Shown here: positions 9,607-20,567 of the stretch, piece by piece
Numbering within the stretch: the stretch's first letter is position 1
Layout of the letters: each line of letters begins with the position of its first letter
NCBI GenBank assembly: GCA_938045295.1
Contig: CALINO010000035.1
Span: 23,640 to 87,639 of the forward strand
Length of the DNA stretch: 64,000 nucleotides
Direction: 5' to 3'
Source: an uncultured Arenicella sp.
GTDB taxonomy: Bacteria; Pseudomonadota; Gammaproteobacteria; Arenicellales; Arenicellaceae
Position numbers and translations under genes: made by a program
Notes under the pieces: generated by a model
Told to the model about the DNA's origin: nothing
The model's input: only the letters and a program-made list of their open reading frames with translations
Databases searched by the model: none

Positions 9607-11817
9607 ATGACCAACGTTAAACAATCGAAGAGCTTGGGCTCTATTTCAACAGGTGCGCGCGCAGTAAATGCAAAAGCCAAGCTCGCAAAAAGCATTCTTA
9701 TGGCTTTGGGTGTTAGTGCAATAACAGTGGCTGGAGGTATTGGCAGTGTGCATGCGCAACAAGTGGCGTATTTAGACAGCGGTGTAGACCCGTCTCGTGG
9801 GTTTAATATTGTCGGTGGCTTCAATTATATAACTAACTCGGATGACACCAGTGACGTGTCTGATCGCGAAGGCGAAGGTCACGGAACGATATCGGCTCGG
9901 TTAATTACAGAATCCTTTTCAGGCGACATAGTGCCGTATGTGATTACCGATGGCTCGCTTGATCGCAGTAATGAAGACGCGGTTCGGCGCGCCAGAGATC
10001 TGGCCATTAATGACATCATCGGTCGTGATTCTATTCGAGTGGTCGGGATTACATGGGGCACGTCAGGCATTACGGGTGATGCCACTTCATTAATTCCTGA
10101 CTTAGTGTCTGATAATAAAGTAGTGGCAATTATGGCGGGCAATAATGTTGCCAGTCAGCCCAACACATTGGCCACCGCGCACTTTGATTTGGATGGCGTG
10201 ATTATTGTCGGCGCTACCGACGGCGATGGCGTATTGTTGCCAGAATCAAATCGTGCCGGCACCACACAAAATAAATATGTGGCGGCCATTGGTTTGCCGT
10301 CTGAAGATGCAACGTTAGGCGGCACTTCTTGGGCAGCCGCCCGCATTAGCGGTATTGCCGGTGCCGTGTTGTTACAAAACCCTAATTTAACCGCTGCAGA
10401 AGTGGTGGATGTTATCTTGCAATCGGCGGAAGACCGCGGTGCGGTTGGTACCGATGCTGAATACGGGCGTGGCGTTATTTTGAACGCCCAGCAGGTGTTG
10501 AATAATGTAATTGGGCCGGTGGTTGTGCCCACACCAGAAACCCCCACTACGCCTACGCAACCTGAATCGTCTGGCGGTGGTGGTGGCGGTGGCGCTGGTG
10601 CGTTATTGATTGGCGGTGCGTTAGCGGGTGCTTTGGTTCTGTTGCGTAAGCCTTCTGATAAGCTGGAAAAAACATTGGTGCTTGATTCTTATGGGCGTTC
10701 ATTTGGTTTGGATTTGAATGATCATATTGAAGTTAAAGACCAAGTATTGCATTTGGATCAATTCTTTCATGCGTTGAACCAAACCACCGTCAGCGATGGC
10801 GCATACCTGCCAGGTTTGAAAACGCAAGTGGCGTTTTCAGCGGCAACCAGTGTTGACCCGCGCGATGACATGATTAAGTATTTTGCTGCCCCGGGTGATA
10901 AAGCGTTTGCCGATGAGCAAGCCAATTTGTCTGTGGTGTCGCAAAGCCAGTTGAGTAAAGGGGTGTTACTTACCGCTGGTTATAAAGTAAACCCTGAACA
11001 AGAATTTTCTGGCTCAGGCTCTCTGACCGCGTCGCAAGACTTTGGGCGATCTTCGTTTCTCAGCGGCCAGTCCTTTGGTTCCGCTCTTTCTGGTTTTAAC
11101 TCGCAGGCGCAAACCTTGAGCGTCGGCTTTCAGCCAACCAAATTAAATAAATCATCGTTTAAGTTAGGCTTGGTGTCTGGAAGTAAGAGCGGTCGTTATC
11201 AAGAAGAGTCGCTGTCATCGATTTTCCAAGGCAGTTATGTGTTTGATGACAACGTTAATTTACGATTACAGGTAGGCCAATTAGAAGAAAAAGGCAGTGT
11301 GTTGGGCAGCGCTTCAGGCGGTATTTTTGGTGTTGAGCAAGCCACAACGTACGCAATGAATTTGACCGGCAATATCAAGCTGAGCAATCGTTTCGATTTG
11401 ATTGCTAATTACGGTATTGGCCGTACTAAGGTAGAAGCAAGCAAAGACAGCTTATTGAGTGAGTTCTCCACTCTCCGAAGCGATTGGTATAGCGCCGGGG
11501 TTGTTGGCAATAATATTTTTCGCAGTAAAGACCAATTGGGTTTTGCTGTCTCGCAACCACTCAAAATTCAAGAAGGCTCTTTGGATTACTCGATACCCGT
11601 AGGCCGATTTGCCAATGGCGATGTTCGTTTTGATACCGAGCGGGTGAACCTGGCTGAAACCAATGCCAGCGAGCGCAGCGTTGAAGCGTACTATCGCACT
11701 TTGCTCAGCGATCGTTTGGAATTGGGTGGTTTTGTGCAATACCGCATCAACCCCAATCATGTGAAAGATCTGGGTGATGAAGCGATTGTGATGGCCACAT
11801 TACGGTGGTGGCGATAA
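9607..11817 (+). CDS. Subtilisin-like (S8) protease with barrel-like C terminus, probable autotransporter
   Basis: A 736-residue exported protein. The signal peptide is long, with a basic n-region of about 28 residues and a likely cleavage after VHA (residue 50). The S8 catalytic triad is intact: Asp57 (YLDSGVD), His92 (GEGHGT) and Ser241 (GGTSWAA), with AGNN near residue 179 as the oxyanion-hole region. A Pro/Thr stretch and a seven-glycine linker lead into a hydrophobic helix (GALLIGGALAGALVLL). The last ~380 residues have alternating-pattern strands and end in RWWR, consistent with an outer-membrane barrel. The upstream frame reaches 9571 (TTG), but ATG 9607 fits the signal peptide better. 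Passenger and barrel boundaries are inferred. Confidence 0.75.
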   Translation: MTNVKQSKSLGSISTGARAVNAKAKLAKSILMALGVSAITVAGGIGSVHAQQVAYLDSGVDPSRGFNIVGGFNYITNSDDTSDVSDREGEGHGTISARLITESFSGDIVPYVITDGSLDRSNEDAVRRARDLAINDIIGRDSIRVVGITWGTSGITGDATSLIPDLVSDNKVVAIMAGNNVASQPNTLATAHFDLDGVIIVGATDGDGVLLPESNRAGTTQNKYVAAIGLPSEDATLGGTSWAAARISGIAGAVLLQNPNLTAAEVVDVILQSAEDRGAVGTDAEYGRGVILNAQQVLNNVIGPVVVPTPETPTTPTQPESSGGGGGGGAGALLIGGALAGALVLLRKPSDKLEKTLVLDSYGRSFGLDLNDHIEVKDQVLHLDQFFHALNQTTVSDGAYLPGLKTQVAFSAATSVDPRDDMIKYFAAPGDKAFADEQANLSVVSQSQLSKGVLLTAGYKVNPEQEFSGSGSLTASQDFGRSSFLSGQSFGSALSGFNSQAQTLSVGFQPTKLNKSSFKLGLVSGSKSGRYQEESLSSIFQGSYVFDDNVNLRLQVGQLEEKGSVLGSASGGIFGVEQATTYAMNLTGNIKLSNRFDLIANYGIGRTKVEASKDSLLSEFSTLRSDWYSAGVVGNNIFRSKDQLGFAVSQPLKIQEGSLDYSIPVGRFANGDVRFDTERVNLAETNASERSVEAYYRTLLSDRLELGGFVQYRINPNHVKDLGDEAIVMATLRWWR

Positions 11818-11999
11818 TCGTCATTAGGCAGAGCTGTTTATATTATTGAGCCGCTTTCTCTTAGTGTCGGCTAGCGGCAGGGGCACTGTCAAAGAGCAAA
11901 TCCAAGGCATCACACAACAAATGCCGCTTTAACAGGCGTAAACCCAGCCAAAGCTTGGTACAATCGCGCGTTGATATTTTGCAATATGTGCGTTTTCCT

Positions 12000-13382
12000 G
12001 TGAAGTTATACAACACCGAAACTAAAACCAAAGCAGACTTTATTCCGATTGACCCAAATCACGTCACTATGTATGTGTGTGGACCAACGGTTTATAACTA
12101 CTGTCACATTGGAAATTTCCGCCCACCGGTGGTGTTTGATGTGCTGGCTCGTGTATTGCGCGCTAAATACCCAAAGCTCACGTATGTGCGAAACATTACC
12201 GACATTGACGATAAAATTAATGCGGCGGCGGCAGAGCAAGGGGTGGAAATTTCTCACATCACTGAAAAGTTTACCCAAGCCTATCATGACGATCTTGCGG
12301 TCTTAGATGTCTTACCTACCGATGTAGAACCGAAGGTAACAGAGCACGTTGCCGACATACACGCAGAAATTCAATCCTTAATTGACCAAGGTCATGCTTA
12401 TGAAGCGCAAGGGCATGTGCTATTCAGTGTTGCGTCTTATCCAGGGTACGGAGAATTATCGAAACGAGACCCTGACGAATTGTTGGCCGGTGCTCGCGTA
12501 GACGTTGCCGCGTATAAACGAGATCCGGGTGACTTTGTGTTATGGAAGCCATCGGCAAGTGATCAGCCTGGCTGGGACAGCCCGTGGGGGCGAGGTCGGC
12601 CTGGGTGGCACATTGAGTGCACCGCAATGGCGGCAAAACATTTGGGCGATACCATTGATATTCACGGTGGTGGTAACGATTTGGTGTTTCCTCATCATGA
12701 AAATGAACGCGCTCAGTCGACCTGTTCGCATGGCGCCAAGTTTGTTAATTACTGGTTGCACAACGGCCTAATTAATATGAATCAAGAGAAAATGTCTAAG
12801 TCTCTTGGTAACGTTTTGCTGCTTAAAGACTTGGCGACTCAAATGCCCGGCGAAGTCATTCGTTATATTTTGTTGTCAGCACACTATCGCGCCCCGCTGG
12901 ACTGGAGTGATGACGTTGTGCAACAAGCCAAAAACAGTTTGGATCGCCTTTATGGTGTGCTGCGAAAAATGCAAGACGTGGACGTGCCGAATGATATTGC
13001 TAATCACATTCCCGCCGCTTTTGATGCTGCTATCTCTGACGATTTGAATACGCCCAAAGCCTTGGCGGAGTTATTCGCCTTAGCCAAGCAAGCTAATGCC
13101 TCGCAAGCGGATATGACGCATGAAGAGAAGGTCAATATTAAGGCTGCATTATTGCAAAGTGGTTATTGGTTAGGCTTATTGCAAGCCGACCCGCAGGCGT
13201 GGTTTGAAGGCGACAGTAATGACGATCAAGCTGCAGACATTGAGCGCCTCATTGCCGAGCGAGCGCAAGCTAAAGCCGATAAAAACTGGCAAAGAGCAGA
13301 TGAAATTCGAGATGAGTTGGCGGCAAAAAAAGTCGTGTTAGAAGACGGCCCAAGTGGCACCATTTGGCGTATAGAGAATTAA
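12000..13382 (+). CDS. cysS: Cysteinyl-tRNA synthetase
   Basis: Class I aminoacyl-tRNA synthetase charging tRNA-Cys. The ATP-binding motif appears as HIGN and KMSKS is intact; zinc ligands are in MYVCG, HIECTAM and FPHHENE. The open frame begins at 11955 (TTG), but the family alignment (KLYNT near the N terminus) points to GTG at 12000, giving 460 residues, the normal size. No good Shine-Dalgarno is seen. It sits four bases before sufE. Confidence 0.95.
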   Translation: MKLYNTETKTKADFIPIDPNHVTMYVCGPTVYNYCHIGNFRPPVVFDVLARVLRAKYPKLTYVRNITDIDDKINAAAAEQGVEISHITEKFTQAYHDDLAVLDVLPTDVEPKVTEHVADIHAEIQSLIDQGHAYEAQGHVLFSVASYPGYGELSKRDPDELLAGARVDVAAYKRDPGDFVLWKPSASDQPGWDSPWGRGRPGWHIECTAMAAKHLGDTIDIHGGGNDLVFPHHENERAQSTCSHGAKFVNYWLHNGLINMNQEKMSKSLGNVLLLKDLATQMPGEVIRYILLSAHYRAPLDWSDDVVQQAKNSLDRLYGVLRKMQDVDVPNDIANHIPAAFDAAISDDLNTPKALAELFALAKQANASQADMTHEEKVNIKAALLQSGYWLGLLQADPQAWFEGDSNDDQAADIERLIAERAQAKADKNWQRADEIRDELAAKKVVLEDGPSGTIWRIEN

Positions 13383-13386
13383 CCTT

Positions 13387-13803
13387 ATGAACAGTATTGA
13401 ACAAATTCAAGCCGAGTTGGTAGACGAGTTTGACATCTTTGATGACTGGATGTCGCGCTATGAGTACGTTATTGATCTTGGTAAGCAGCTGCCCGATTTC
13501 CCCGAACAATGGAAAACTCAAGAAAACAAAATTCAAGGTTGCCAATCGCAAGTGTGGTTGAACATGCGACTCAATAACGGAAAAATGGACATTGATGGCA
13601 TCAGTGATGCTGCCATTGTTTCTGGTCTGGTGGCAATTGTACTAAGAGTGTATTCAGGTCAGACACCTAACGACATTCTCAATGCCAAGCCAGACTTTAT
13701 TAAAGACATTGGTTTCACTGATCATTTAAGCCCCACTCGAAGCAACGGGCTGCACTCTATGTTGAGAGCCATTTATCAAAAAGCCGGTGCGTTAAGTCAA
13801 TAA
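13387..13803 (+). CDS. sufE: SufE-like sulfur acceptor protein
   Basis: A 138-residue SufE/CsdE family protein that accepts persulfide sulfur from a cysteine desulfurase and passes it to the Fe-S assembly scaffold. The reactive cysteine lies in IQGCQSQVWL, the family signature. It is four bases behind cysS, so both cysteine-linked genes are probably co-transcribed. No desulfurase gene is in the window. Confidence 0.92.
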   Translation: MNSIEQIQAELVDEFDIFDDWMSRYEYVIDLGKQLPDFPEQWKTQENKIQGCQSQVWLNMRLNNGKMDIDGISDAAIVSGLVAIVLRVYSGQTPNDILNAKPDFIKDIGFTDHLSPTRSNGLHSMLRAIYQKAGALSQ

Positions 13804-13872
13804 GCACACTGTGAGGCACTTTAGCGGCCATTCACAATTTATTTAGAAAGTAGAAAGACCAAATTTAGCGAA

Positions 13873-16464
13873 ATGCAAAAAGAATACAGCCCCAAAGATA
13901 TTGAAACCCAAGTCCAGAAGCATTGGGAAGACAGCGGTGCCTTTAACGTTACCGAGACCAGCGATAAAGAAAAATTTTATTGTCTGGAAATGTTTCCCTA
14001 CCCCTCTGGTAAATTGCATATGGGGCACGTTAGAAATTACACATTGGGCGATGTTATTAGTCGTTACCAACGTTTGCTGGGTAAGAATGTGTTGCACCCA
14101 ATGGGGTGGGATGCCTTTGGTCTGCCTGCTGAAAATGCCGCAATTCAAAATAAAACCGCGCCGGCGTTGTGGACACAAGCGAACATTGAAAACATGCGCG
14201 GGCAGTTAAAACGACTGGGTTTTAGTTATGACTGGAGCCGCGAGTTGGCCACCTGCAAGCCCGATTATTACAAATGGGAGCAATGGTTTTTCACTCAGTT
14301 GTACGAGCGTGGTTTGGTGTACCGAAAAGAAGCTGAAGTTAATTGGGACCCGGTTGATCAGACGGTATTGGCGAATGAGCAAGTGGTTGATGGCCGCGGC
14401 TGGCGCTCTGGGGCGCTGGTAGAAAAAAAGAAAATTCCGCAATGGTTTATCAAAATCACCGATTACGCCGAAGAACTGCTTAACGGTTTGGATGAACTGG
14501 AAGGTTGGCCTGACGCGGTTAAAACCATGCAGCGCAACTGGATTGGAAAATCAGTGGGTGCTGAGGTTGAGTTCAAGGTTGATGGCGAAGCGCCGCTGCG
14601 CGTATTCACCACACGACCAGACACTATTTTTGGCGTTACCTATCTTGCGGTGGCAGCCGATCACCCATTAGCCTTGAAGGCGGCCGAATCGAGCCCCGCG
14701 GTTGCCGAGTTTAGGCAGCAATGCGCGCAAACCTCCACTGCCGAAGCGGACATGGAAACCATGGAAAAGCTGGGCATGGATTTAGGCATTTCCGCCATCC
14801 ATCCGTTAACCGGTGAGGCGGTGCCGGTGTGGTGCGCTAATTTTGTGTTAATGACATACGGAACCGGCGCGGTCATGGCCGTGCCAGCGCACGATGAGCG
14901 TGATTTTGAATTCGCTGGAAAATACGGCATTGAAATCAAGCCGGTGATTTACCCCGCCGACGGCGAGCTGGACATGAGCGAATCGGCCTACACCGATTAC
15001 GGTGTGCTTAAAAATTCAGGTGAGTTTGACGGTTTAACATCAGAGCAAGCGAAAACGGCCATTACTCAATGGCTTGCCGAGCATGAAAAAGGCCAGCAAC
15101 AAATTAATTACCGATTGCGTGACTGGGGCGTGTCGCGCCAGCGTTATTGGGGTTGCCCAATTCCCTTTGTGTACGATGACCAAGGCGATGCCGCACCGGC
15201 CGATCAATTTCCTGTGGAGTTGCCAACCGACGTAGTGATGGATGGCGTGGGCTCTCCAATCAAAAAAATGGACTCGTTCATCGACACCGTTCACCCGGTA
15301 AGCGGCCAACCAGCGCAACGTGAAACTGATACGTTTGATACCTTTTTTGAAAGCTCTTGGTATTACGCACGTTATTGCTGCCCTAATTTAGACACCGCCA
15401 TGCTGGATGAGCGTGCCGATCATTGGCTGCCGGCAGACCAATATATTGGCGGTATTGAACACGCGGTGTTGCACCTGTTGTACGCCCGCTTTTTCCATAA
15501 GTTGATGCGCGACGTGGGTTTAATTAACTCAGACGAACCATTCACCCGTTTGCTAACGCAAGGCATGGTGACTGCTGAAACCTATTATCGTGACAGCGCT
15601 GGGGGTAAAAAAGAGTTCTTTAATGCCACTGAAGTGGAATTGGCGTTTGACGATAAAGGCCACGTTAGTGCGGCGACACTGAAGGCCGATGGCGAGCCAG
15701 TAGTGGTTGGCGGCGTGGAAAAAATGTCTAAGTCAAAGAATAATGGCGTTGATCCGCAAAGCATGATTGACAAATATGGCGCGGATACGGTGCGCTTATT
15801 TACTATGTTTGCTGCACCGCCAGAGCAATCGTTGGAATGGAATGATGACGCCATTGCCGGCGGTGCCCGATTTTTACGCCGGGTGTGGAACTTGTTCTCT
15901 AATCATGGCGAACGCTTAAATGCGGTTCGCCTACAACCCTTAAATGATGCGAGCGAATTAAACGGCAGTGCTAAAGCGTTACGTTTAACTGTGCACACAA
16001 TATTGCAGCGCGCGTTGTTTGATTACGAGCGTCAGCAGTTCAATACGGTGGTCGCTGCCGCGATGGAATTGACGAATGCCATTGAAAAAGCCGATTTTAG
16101 TAACATGGGCGATGCCGGCGATGCGGTGTTGTCAGAAGCTTGTCACGTGCTGTTGAAAATTTTGGCGCCGGTGACGCCGCACTTAGCTGAGCACTTGTGG
16201 AATGAGTATGGCACCGCCGGTTCATTGGTCGACAGTGGTTGGTTGTCTGTGGATGACAATGCGTTAGTTAAAGATGAGATCACTTACGTTGTGCAAGTGA
16301 ACGGCAAATTACGCGCTAAATTAGATATCCCAGCGTCGGCTAATAATGATGAAATTCAAGCTCTGGCGCTGGCTGAGGAAAATGTGCAACGCTTTTTGCA
16401 AGACATTAGTGTGCGCAAAGTAATTGTAGTGCCTAATAAACTGGTGAACATTGTCGCGAATTAA
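13873..16464 (+). CDS. leuS: Leucyl-tRNA synthetase
   Basis: Class I synthetase of 863 residues. It has HMGH in the segment [18 protein letters not shown], the editing (CP1) domain with [17 protein letters not shown], and [12 protein letters not shown]. The usual bacterial length and a complete C-terminal anticodon-binding domain are present. It heads the conserved leuS-lptE-holA group, followed by lptE after 81 bases. Confidence 0.97.
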   Translation: MQKEYSPKDIETQVQKHWEDSGAFNVTETSDKEKFYCLEMFPYPSGKLHMGHVRNYTLGDVISRYQRLLGKNVLHPMGWDAFGLPAENAAIQNKTAPALWTQANIENMRGQLKRLGFSYDWSRELATCKPDYYKWEQWFFTQLYERGLVYRKEAEVNWDPVDQTVLANEQVVDGRGWRSGALVEKKKIPQWFIKITDYAEELLNGLDELEGWPDAVKTMQRNWIGKSVGAEVEFKVDGEAPLRVFTTRPDTIFGVTYLAVAADHPLALKAAESSPAVAEFRQQCAQTSTAEADMETMEKLGMDLGISAIHPLTGEAVPVWCANFVLMTYGTGAVMAVPAHDERDFEFAGKYGIEIKPVIYPADGELDMSESAYTDYGVLKNSGEFDGLTSEQAKTAITQWLAEHEKGQQQINYRLRDWGVSRQRYWGCPIPFVYDDQGDAAPADQFPVELPTDVVMDGVGSPIKKMDSFIDTVHPVSGQPAQRETDTFDTFFESSWYYARYCCPNLDTAMLDERADHWLPADQYIGGIEHAVLHLLYARFFHKLMRDVGLINSDEPFTRLLTQGMVTAETYYRDSAGGKKEFFNATEVELAFDDKGHVSAATLKADGEPVVVGGVEKMSKSKNNGVDPQSMIDKYGADTVRLFTMFAAPPEQSLEWNDDAIAGGARFLRRVWNLFSNHGERLNAVRLQPLNDASELNGSAKALRLTVHTILQRALFDYERQQFNTVVAAAMELTNAIEKADFSNMGDAGDAVLSEACHVLLKILAPVTPHLAEHLWNEYGTAGSLVDSGWLSVDDNALVKDEITYVVQVNGKLRAKLDIPASANNDEIQALALAEENVQRFLQDISVRKVIVVPNKLVNIVAN

Positions 16465-16545
16465 CGGCAATGCATGAGTGCTTAAGATAGAATTTTCAGC
16501 CATAATCTAATATTAGAATGCGCTAAATAATAAGAGGTAGAAACC

Positions 16546-17124
16546 ATGTTGGTAACACATTTAACCAAACCCAAATCAGCACGAGCATTAGCCTGGGTGT
16601 TGATGCTGTCAGTAGCCTCTTTGCTGAGTGCTTGCGGTTTTCATTTGCGTGGCAATATTCCATTGTCTGATGGTTTGAAAAATATGTACGTCAGCGCACC
16701 AGAAGGCTCATTCAAAGATGAGTTGGTGGATAGGCTTGAAAAATTAGACGTTACCATTGTTGAGTCACCGACCGCGGCGGATGCTGTTTTAAATGTGGAA
16801 AAAGCAAGCTCTAAGCGGACTGTGGGTACGCTTGATGAGCGAGGTAAGGCCAACAGCTACAATGTTTTATTTCAAGTTAAATACACTTTGTTGGATATTG
16901 CCAACCAGCCTATTCGGCCTTCTAAATCGTTGATCGAGTCTCGTCGTTATGATTTCGACCCAGAAGAAGTGGTTGAATCTGAGTCGGAAGAAGCTGAATT
17001 GTTGGAAGACATGGAGCAAGAGATGGTATTAAAAGTTATTCGTCAGTTAGCGGCGATTACCGATTACGACCCCAGTGCCGTTAAGCGAGTGCCGCTTGAG
17101 CAAAAAGCCTCAGAACAAAATTAA
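16546..17124 (+). CDS. lptE: LPS-assembly lipoprotein LptE
   Basis: Outer-membrane lipoprotein that plugs the LptD barrel for LPS insertion. The lipobox LLSAC puts the lipidated cysteine at residue 30, followed at once by the family signature GFHLRG. The protein has 192 residues and a C-terminal acidic helix. AGAGGT lies just before the ATG. Location between leuS and holA is the standard one in gammaproteobacteria. Confidence 0.93.
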   Translation: MLVTHLTKPKSARALAWVLMLSVASLLSACGFHLRGNIPLSDGLKNMYVSAPEGSFKDELVDRLEKLDVTIVESPTAADAVLNVEKASSKRTVGTLDERGKANSYNVLFQVKYTLLDIANQPIRPSKSLIESRRYDFDPEEVVESESEEAELLEDMEQEMVLKVIRQLAAITDYDPSAVKRVPLEQKASEQN

Positions 17125-17160
17125 TAGTGCGCATGGCGTGCGAGCTATTCACGTTTTGTA

Positions 17161-18207
17161 ATGAAAGTTAGTATTGATGATCTTGGGCAACGGCTAAATG
17201 CATGCGATGCAGGCTCGCTGCCCAAAATCATACTGCTGAACGGCAGTGAGCCCTTGTTGGTGGAAGAAGCGCTGGATCAAACCAGGCGCACGCTTAATAA
17301 GCTAGGTTACACTGAACGCATTAAATATCAGGCTGAAGCGGGCTTCGATTGGTCTGCATTGTCTGGCGTTGGGCAAGCCATGTCGTTGTTTGCTGAACGG
17401 CGAATTTTAGAATTGAGGGTGCCAAAAAGTTTAGGGACAGCCGGCACTAAAGCCATTGTCGAGTATTGCAATAATCTGCCGCAAGATGACATACTGGTCA
17501 TTATTATGCCGTTGTTAGATAAACGGCAGCGTTCGGCAAAATGGTTTAAAACGCTGGATGCCATTTCTTGGGTGGTGGACGGTTATGAAATTAGTGCACA
17601 GCATTTTCCTCGTTGGGTAAAACAGCGTTTTCAAAGTCGTGCTTTACGTTTGGAGTCTGGTGTGGCTGAATTGCTGGCTGAGCAAACTGAAGGTAATGTG
17701 TTGGCCGCGGCTCAAGAAATTGACAAGTTACAGGTATTGGCCACAGACGGTGCGGTAACGCTTGAATTGCTGCAACACAGTTTGGCCGATCAAGCTCGGT
17801 TTGATGTGTATGCATTGACCGACGCTGCCTTATTAGGCGACTTTAACCGAGTGCTGCGTATTAAAGGTCGTTTGCAAAGCGAGGGCGTAGAGCCGGTGAT
17901 ATTGGTGTGGTCTTTAGTGCGTGAAATTCGCACACTGGCCGCCATTTCAGCAAGCGAACAAATGGGGCAGGCACGTGGCCAATTATTTAAACAGTATCGA
18001 GTGTGGAGCAAACGCGAATCTTTAGTGAGCGCGGCTTTGAATCGACTCAATGCTCAGCAATGGGCGATGGCGTTAGAACGCGTTGCCCATTTGGATCAAA
18101 CGGTCAAAGGCCAACGCTATGATGGTGTGGGCGATGTTTGGTTTCAAATAGAGCAGTTGTGTGCCCAGATGTGTGCGGTAACAGCATGCCATACCGCTGC
18201 TCAGTGA
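17161..18207 (+). CDS. holA: DNA polymerase III delta subunit
   Basis: Clamp-loader subunit that opens the beta clamp. Its 348 residues include the N-terminal domain (ILLNGSEPLLVEEALDQTR) and a segment DILVIIMPLLDKRQRSAKWFK typical of HolA. The C-terminal collar domain has VILVWSLVREIRTLAAI. It follows lptE after 36 bases, the usual gammaproteobacterial pairing. Confidence 0.94.
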   Translation: MKVSIDDLGQRLNACDAGSLPKIILLNGSEPLLVEEALDQTRRTLNKLGYTERIKYQAEAGFDWSALSGVGQAMSLFAERRILELRVPKSLGTAGTKAIVEYCNNLPQDDILVIIMPLLDKRQRSAKWFKTLDAISWVVDGYEISAQHFPRWVKQRFQSRALRLESGVAELLAEQTEGNVLAAAQEIDKLQVLATDGAVTLELLQHSLADQARFDVYALTDAALLGDFNRVLRIKGRLQSEGVEPVILVWSLVREIRTLAAISASEQMGQARGQLFKQYRVWSKRESLVSAALNRLNAQQWAMALERVAHLDQTVKGQRYDGVGDVWFQIEQLCAQMCAVTACHTAAQ

Positions 18208-18236
18208 ATGTGATAATAAAAGACAGAGAATAATCC

Positions 18237-19490
18237 GTGAACGTTACAGAATATATGCAACAAATTGGCCGTCAAGCGCGCGCCGCTTCTCGAATCATTG
18301 CAACCGCTAATCGAGGGCAAAAAGATCGTGCTTTAGAGGCCATTGCACAGCAACTGGAAAGCAATGTTGCGGCGCTGGTTAGTGCCAACGCCAAAGATTT
18401 AGCCGCAGGCAAAGAAAAAGGGCTTGAGGCGGCATTGTTGGATCGTTTGGCATTAACCGAAAGCGGTGTTGCTGCGATGGCCGAAGGCTGTCGTCAAGTC
18501 GCGTCATTGGCAGACCCGGTTGGCGAAATATCCGACATGAGCTACCGACCCAGCGGCATTCAGTTGGGAAAAATGCGTGTGCCACTCGGCGTGATTGGTA
18601 TTGTTTATGAGTCGCGCCCGAATGTGACCGTTGACGCCGCAATCTTATGCTTGAAATCAGGCAATGCGACAATTTTACGAGGCGGCTCTGAGGCCATTCA
18701 TTCCAATCAAGCCATTGCATCGTGCATAGCGGCTGGTTTGAGTGACGTGGGCCTGCCTGAGCACGTTGTGCAAGTGATTGATACCACAGACCGTCAAGCG
18801 GTGGGCGAACTCATTACTATGCCAGAGTACGTTGACGTAATTGTGCCGCGTGGTGGCAAAGGTTTGATTGAGCGTATTAGCCGTGATGCTTCAGTGCCCG
18901 TGATCAAACATTTGGATGGCATTTGTCATGTCTACATTGATAAAGAGGCCGAATTTGATAAGGCCATGGCCATTGCAATCAATTCAAAAACGCATCGCTA
19001 TGGGGTGTGTAATGCAATGGAAACCTTATTAGTGCATGAGTCACGCGCTCAAGAAATATTGCCACCGTTGTGCGAGCAATACCGAGAGCATGGCGTGGAG
19101 TTGCGTGGTTGCGAGAAAACCGCGGCGATTACTGATGTGGTGCCTGCCACAGAAGACGATTGGAGCACTGAGTACTTAGCGCCTATCCTGTCAATTCGGG
19201 TGGTGGATGATTTTAATCACGCCTTGGATCACATTGCTCAATACAGCTCAGGCCACACTGAAAGTATTGTGTCTGAAAATTACACCACCAACCGTGCGTT
19301 TATTCAGCGAGTGGATTCCAGTTCAGTGATGGTCAACGCATCCACTCGCTTTGCCGATGGTTTCGAGTATGGCTTAGGCGCTGAAATTGGCATCAGTACT
19401 GACAAATTGCACGCCCGAGGGCCGGTGGGCTTGGAAGGCCTGACCTCTCAGAAATACGTGGTGTATGGTAATGGCCATATTCGCAAATAG
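18237..19490 (+). CDS. proA: Gamma-glutamyl phosphate reductase
   Basis: Second enzyme of proline synthesis, converting glutamyl-5-phosphate to the semialdehyde with NADPH. It has 417 residues. Visible are [18 protein letters not shown], the nucleotide-binding region [13 protein letters not shown], and the catalytic cysteine region [15 protein letters not shown]. The start is GTG. It is 19 bases before nadD, a common neighbour. Confidence 0.96.
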   Translation: MNVTEYMQQIGRQARAASRIIATANRGQKDRALEAIAQQLESNVAALVSANAKDLAAGKEKGLEAALLDRLALTESGVAAMAEGCRQVASLADPVGEISDMSYRPSGIQLGKMRVPLGVIGIVYESRPNVTVDAAILCLKSGNATILRGGSEAIHSNQAIASCIAAGLSDVGLPEHVVQVIDTTDRQAVGELITMPEYVDVIVPRGGKGLIERISRDASVPVIKHLDGICHVYIDKEAEFDKAMAIAINSKTHRYGVCNAMETLLVHESRAQEILPPLCEQYREHGVELRGCEKTAAITDVVPATEDDWSTEYLAPILSIRVVDDFNHALDHIAQYSSGHTESIVSENYTTNRAFIQRVDSSSVMVNASTRFADGFEYGLGAEIGISTDKLHARGPVGLEGLTSQKYVVYGNGHIRK

Positions 19491-19509
19491 GCCACAATAA
19501 CGCTCGCCC

Positions 19510-20535
19510 ATGTTGATAGGCATTTTTGGTGGTACTTTCGATCCGGTTCATCTAGGGCATAAAAGAGCGCTTGATGCCTTACATCAAACACTGCCTGTCG
19601 GCCGAGTGCATTGGGTTTTAAGTGCCAGGCCACCGCATAAAGAGTCGGTTTCAGCCAGCATTGAGCACCGTTTTGCTATGTTGGAGTTGGCACTTAAGGA
19701 CGCACCGCACTACGTGGCTGATGCCAGTGAGATCGAGCGACAAGCAAAATCGTACACCATTGATACCGTTGAGCTGTTTCGCCAACGCTATCCGCAGGCC
19801 GATTTGTGCGTCATTATTGGTGCTGACAGCCTACTCACATTACCCACTTGGCATCGTTATCAAGCCTTAATGGCGTCGGTTAACTGGGTAATTATGCATC
19901 GCCCAGGTTATCCGCTTGAAGTGCCTAGTGAAATAAAGCCTCGTCTGGTAGAGTCCCCCGCCGAGCTGTTGCAATATAAGCATGGCAAGGTGTGGGTGTT
20001 TGATGCCAGTGATTTTAATATTTCATCAACCCAGTTGCGGCACGCCATAAGTACAGAGCAAACGCAGCCAGCCAGCTTGGTCAACGAATTTTTAGCACCC
20101 CAAGTGCTAAGCTATATTCAAACGCATAAGCTGTATAAAATAAGTCAAAATTCAGTCGTAGAAAAAAGTATGAACTCAGAACAAATTAAAGACCAAGTTG
20201 TGGACGCCTTAGACGACGTTAAAGGGCAAGACATTAACGTCATTGATATTGCCGATATCTCCGATTTTGCTGATTATATGGTGGTCGCCAGCGGCACATC
20301 AGACACCCATGTGAAAGCACTCGCCAGGTCTGCGTCTGATAAATTACGCGTTCAAGGCGTTAAACCTTTGAATGAAGACGGTTCTGACGTGGGTGAATGG
20401 GTGCTGGTGGATTTTGGTGATGTTGTCTTGCATGTCATGCGCCCTGAAGTTCGAGATTATTATGACTTGGAAAAACTGTGGGACGAAGACGTGCGTAAAA
20501 TGGTTGAACAGCACCGCGAAGAGCGTGGCGAATAA
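19510..20535 (+). CDS. nadD-rsfS: NadD-RsfS fusion: nicotinate-nucleotide adenylyltransferase plus ribosomal silencing factor
   Basis: One open frame of 341 codons covers two proteins that are normally separate. Residues 1-210 are NadD, which adenylates nicotinate mononucleotide in NAD synthesis: GIFGGTFDPVHLGH holds the HxGH motif, and ISSTQLR is the C-terminal signature. A linker of about 10 residues (ISQNSVVEKS) has no stop. Residues 221-341 are RsfS, which binds ribosomal protein L14 and blocks subunit joining (ADISDFADYMVVASGTSDTH, then the ending region DFGDVVLHVMRPEVRDYYDLE). The internal ATG at 20170 could start a separate RsfS, but no Shine-Dalgarno precedes it. Confidence 0.85.
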   Translation: MLIGIFGGTFDPVHLGHKRALDALHQTLPVGRVHWVLSARPPHKESVSASIEHRFAMLELALKDAPHYVADASEIERQAKSYTIDTVELFRQRYPQADLCVIIGADSLLTLPTWHRYQALMASVNWVIMHRPGYPLEVPSEIKPRLVESPAELLQYKHGKVWVFDASDFNISSTQLRHAISTEQTQPASLVNEFLAPQVLSYIQTHKLYKISQNSVVEKSMNSEQIKDQVVDALDDVKGQDINVIDIADISDFADYMVVASGTSDTHVKALARSASDKLRVQGVKPLNEDGSDVGEWVLVDFGDVVLHVMRPEVRDYYDLEKLWDEDVRKMVEQHREERGE

Positions 20536-20567
20536 GCCAACAGCCTAACGGTCATTGTCGTTTTAGG

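Noticed and set aside
20140..20180. Sequencing frameshift hiding a nadD stop
   Set aside because: Both domains are in the same frame with a normal junction, so no frameshift is needed. A lost stop codon cannot be ruled out from one sequence.
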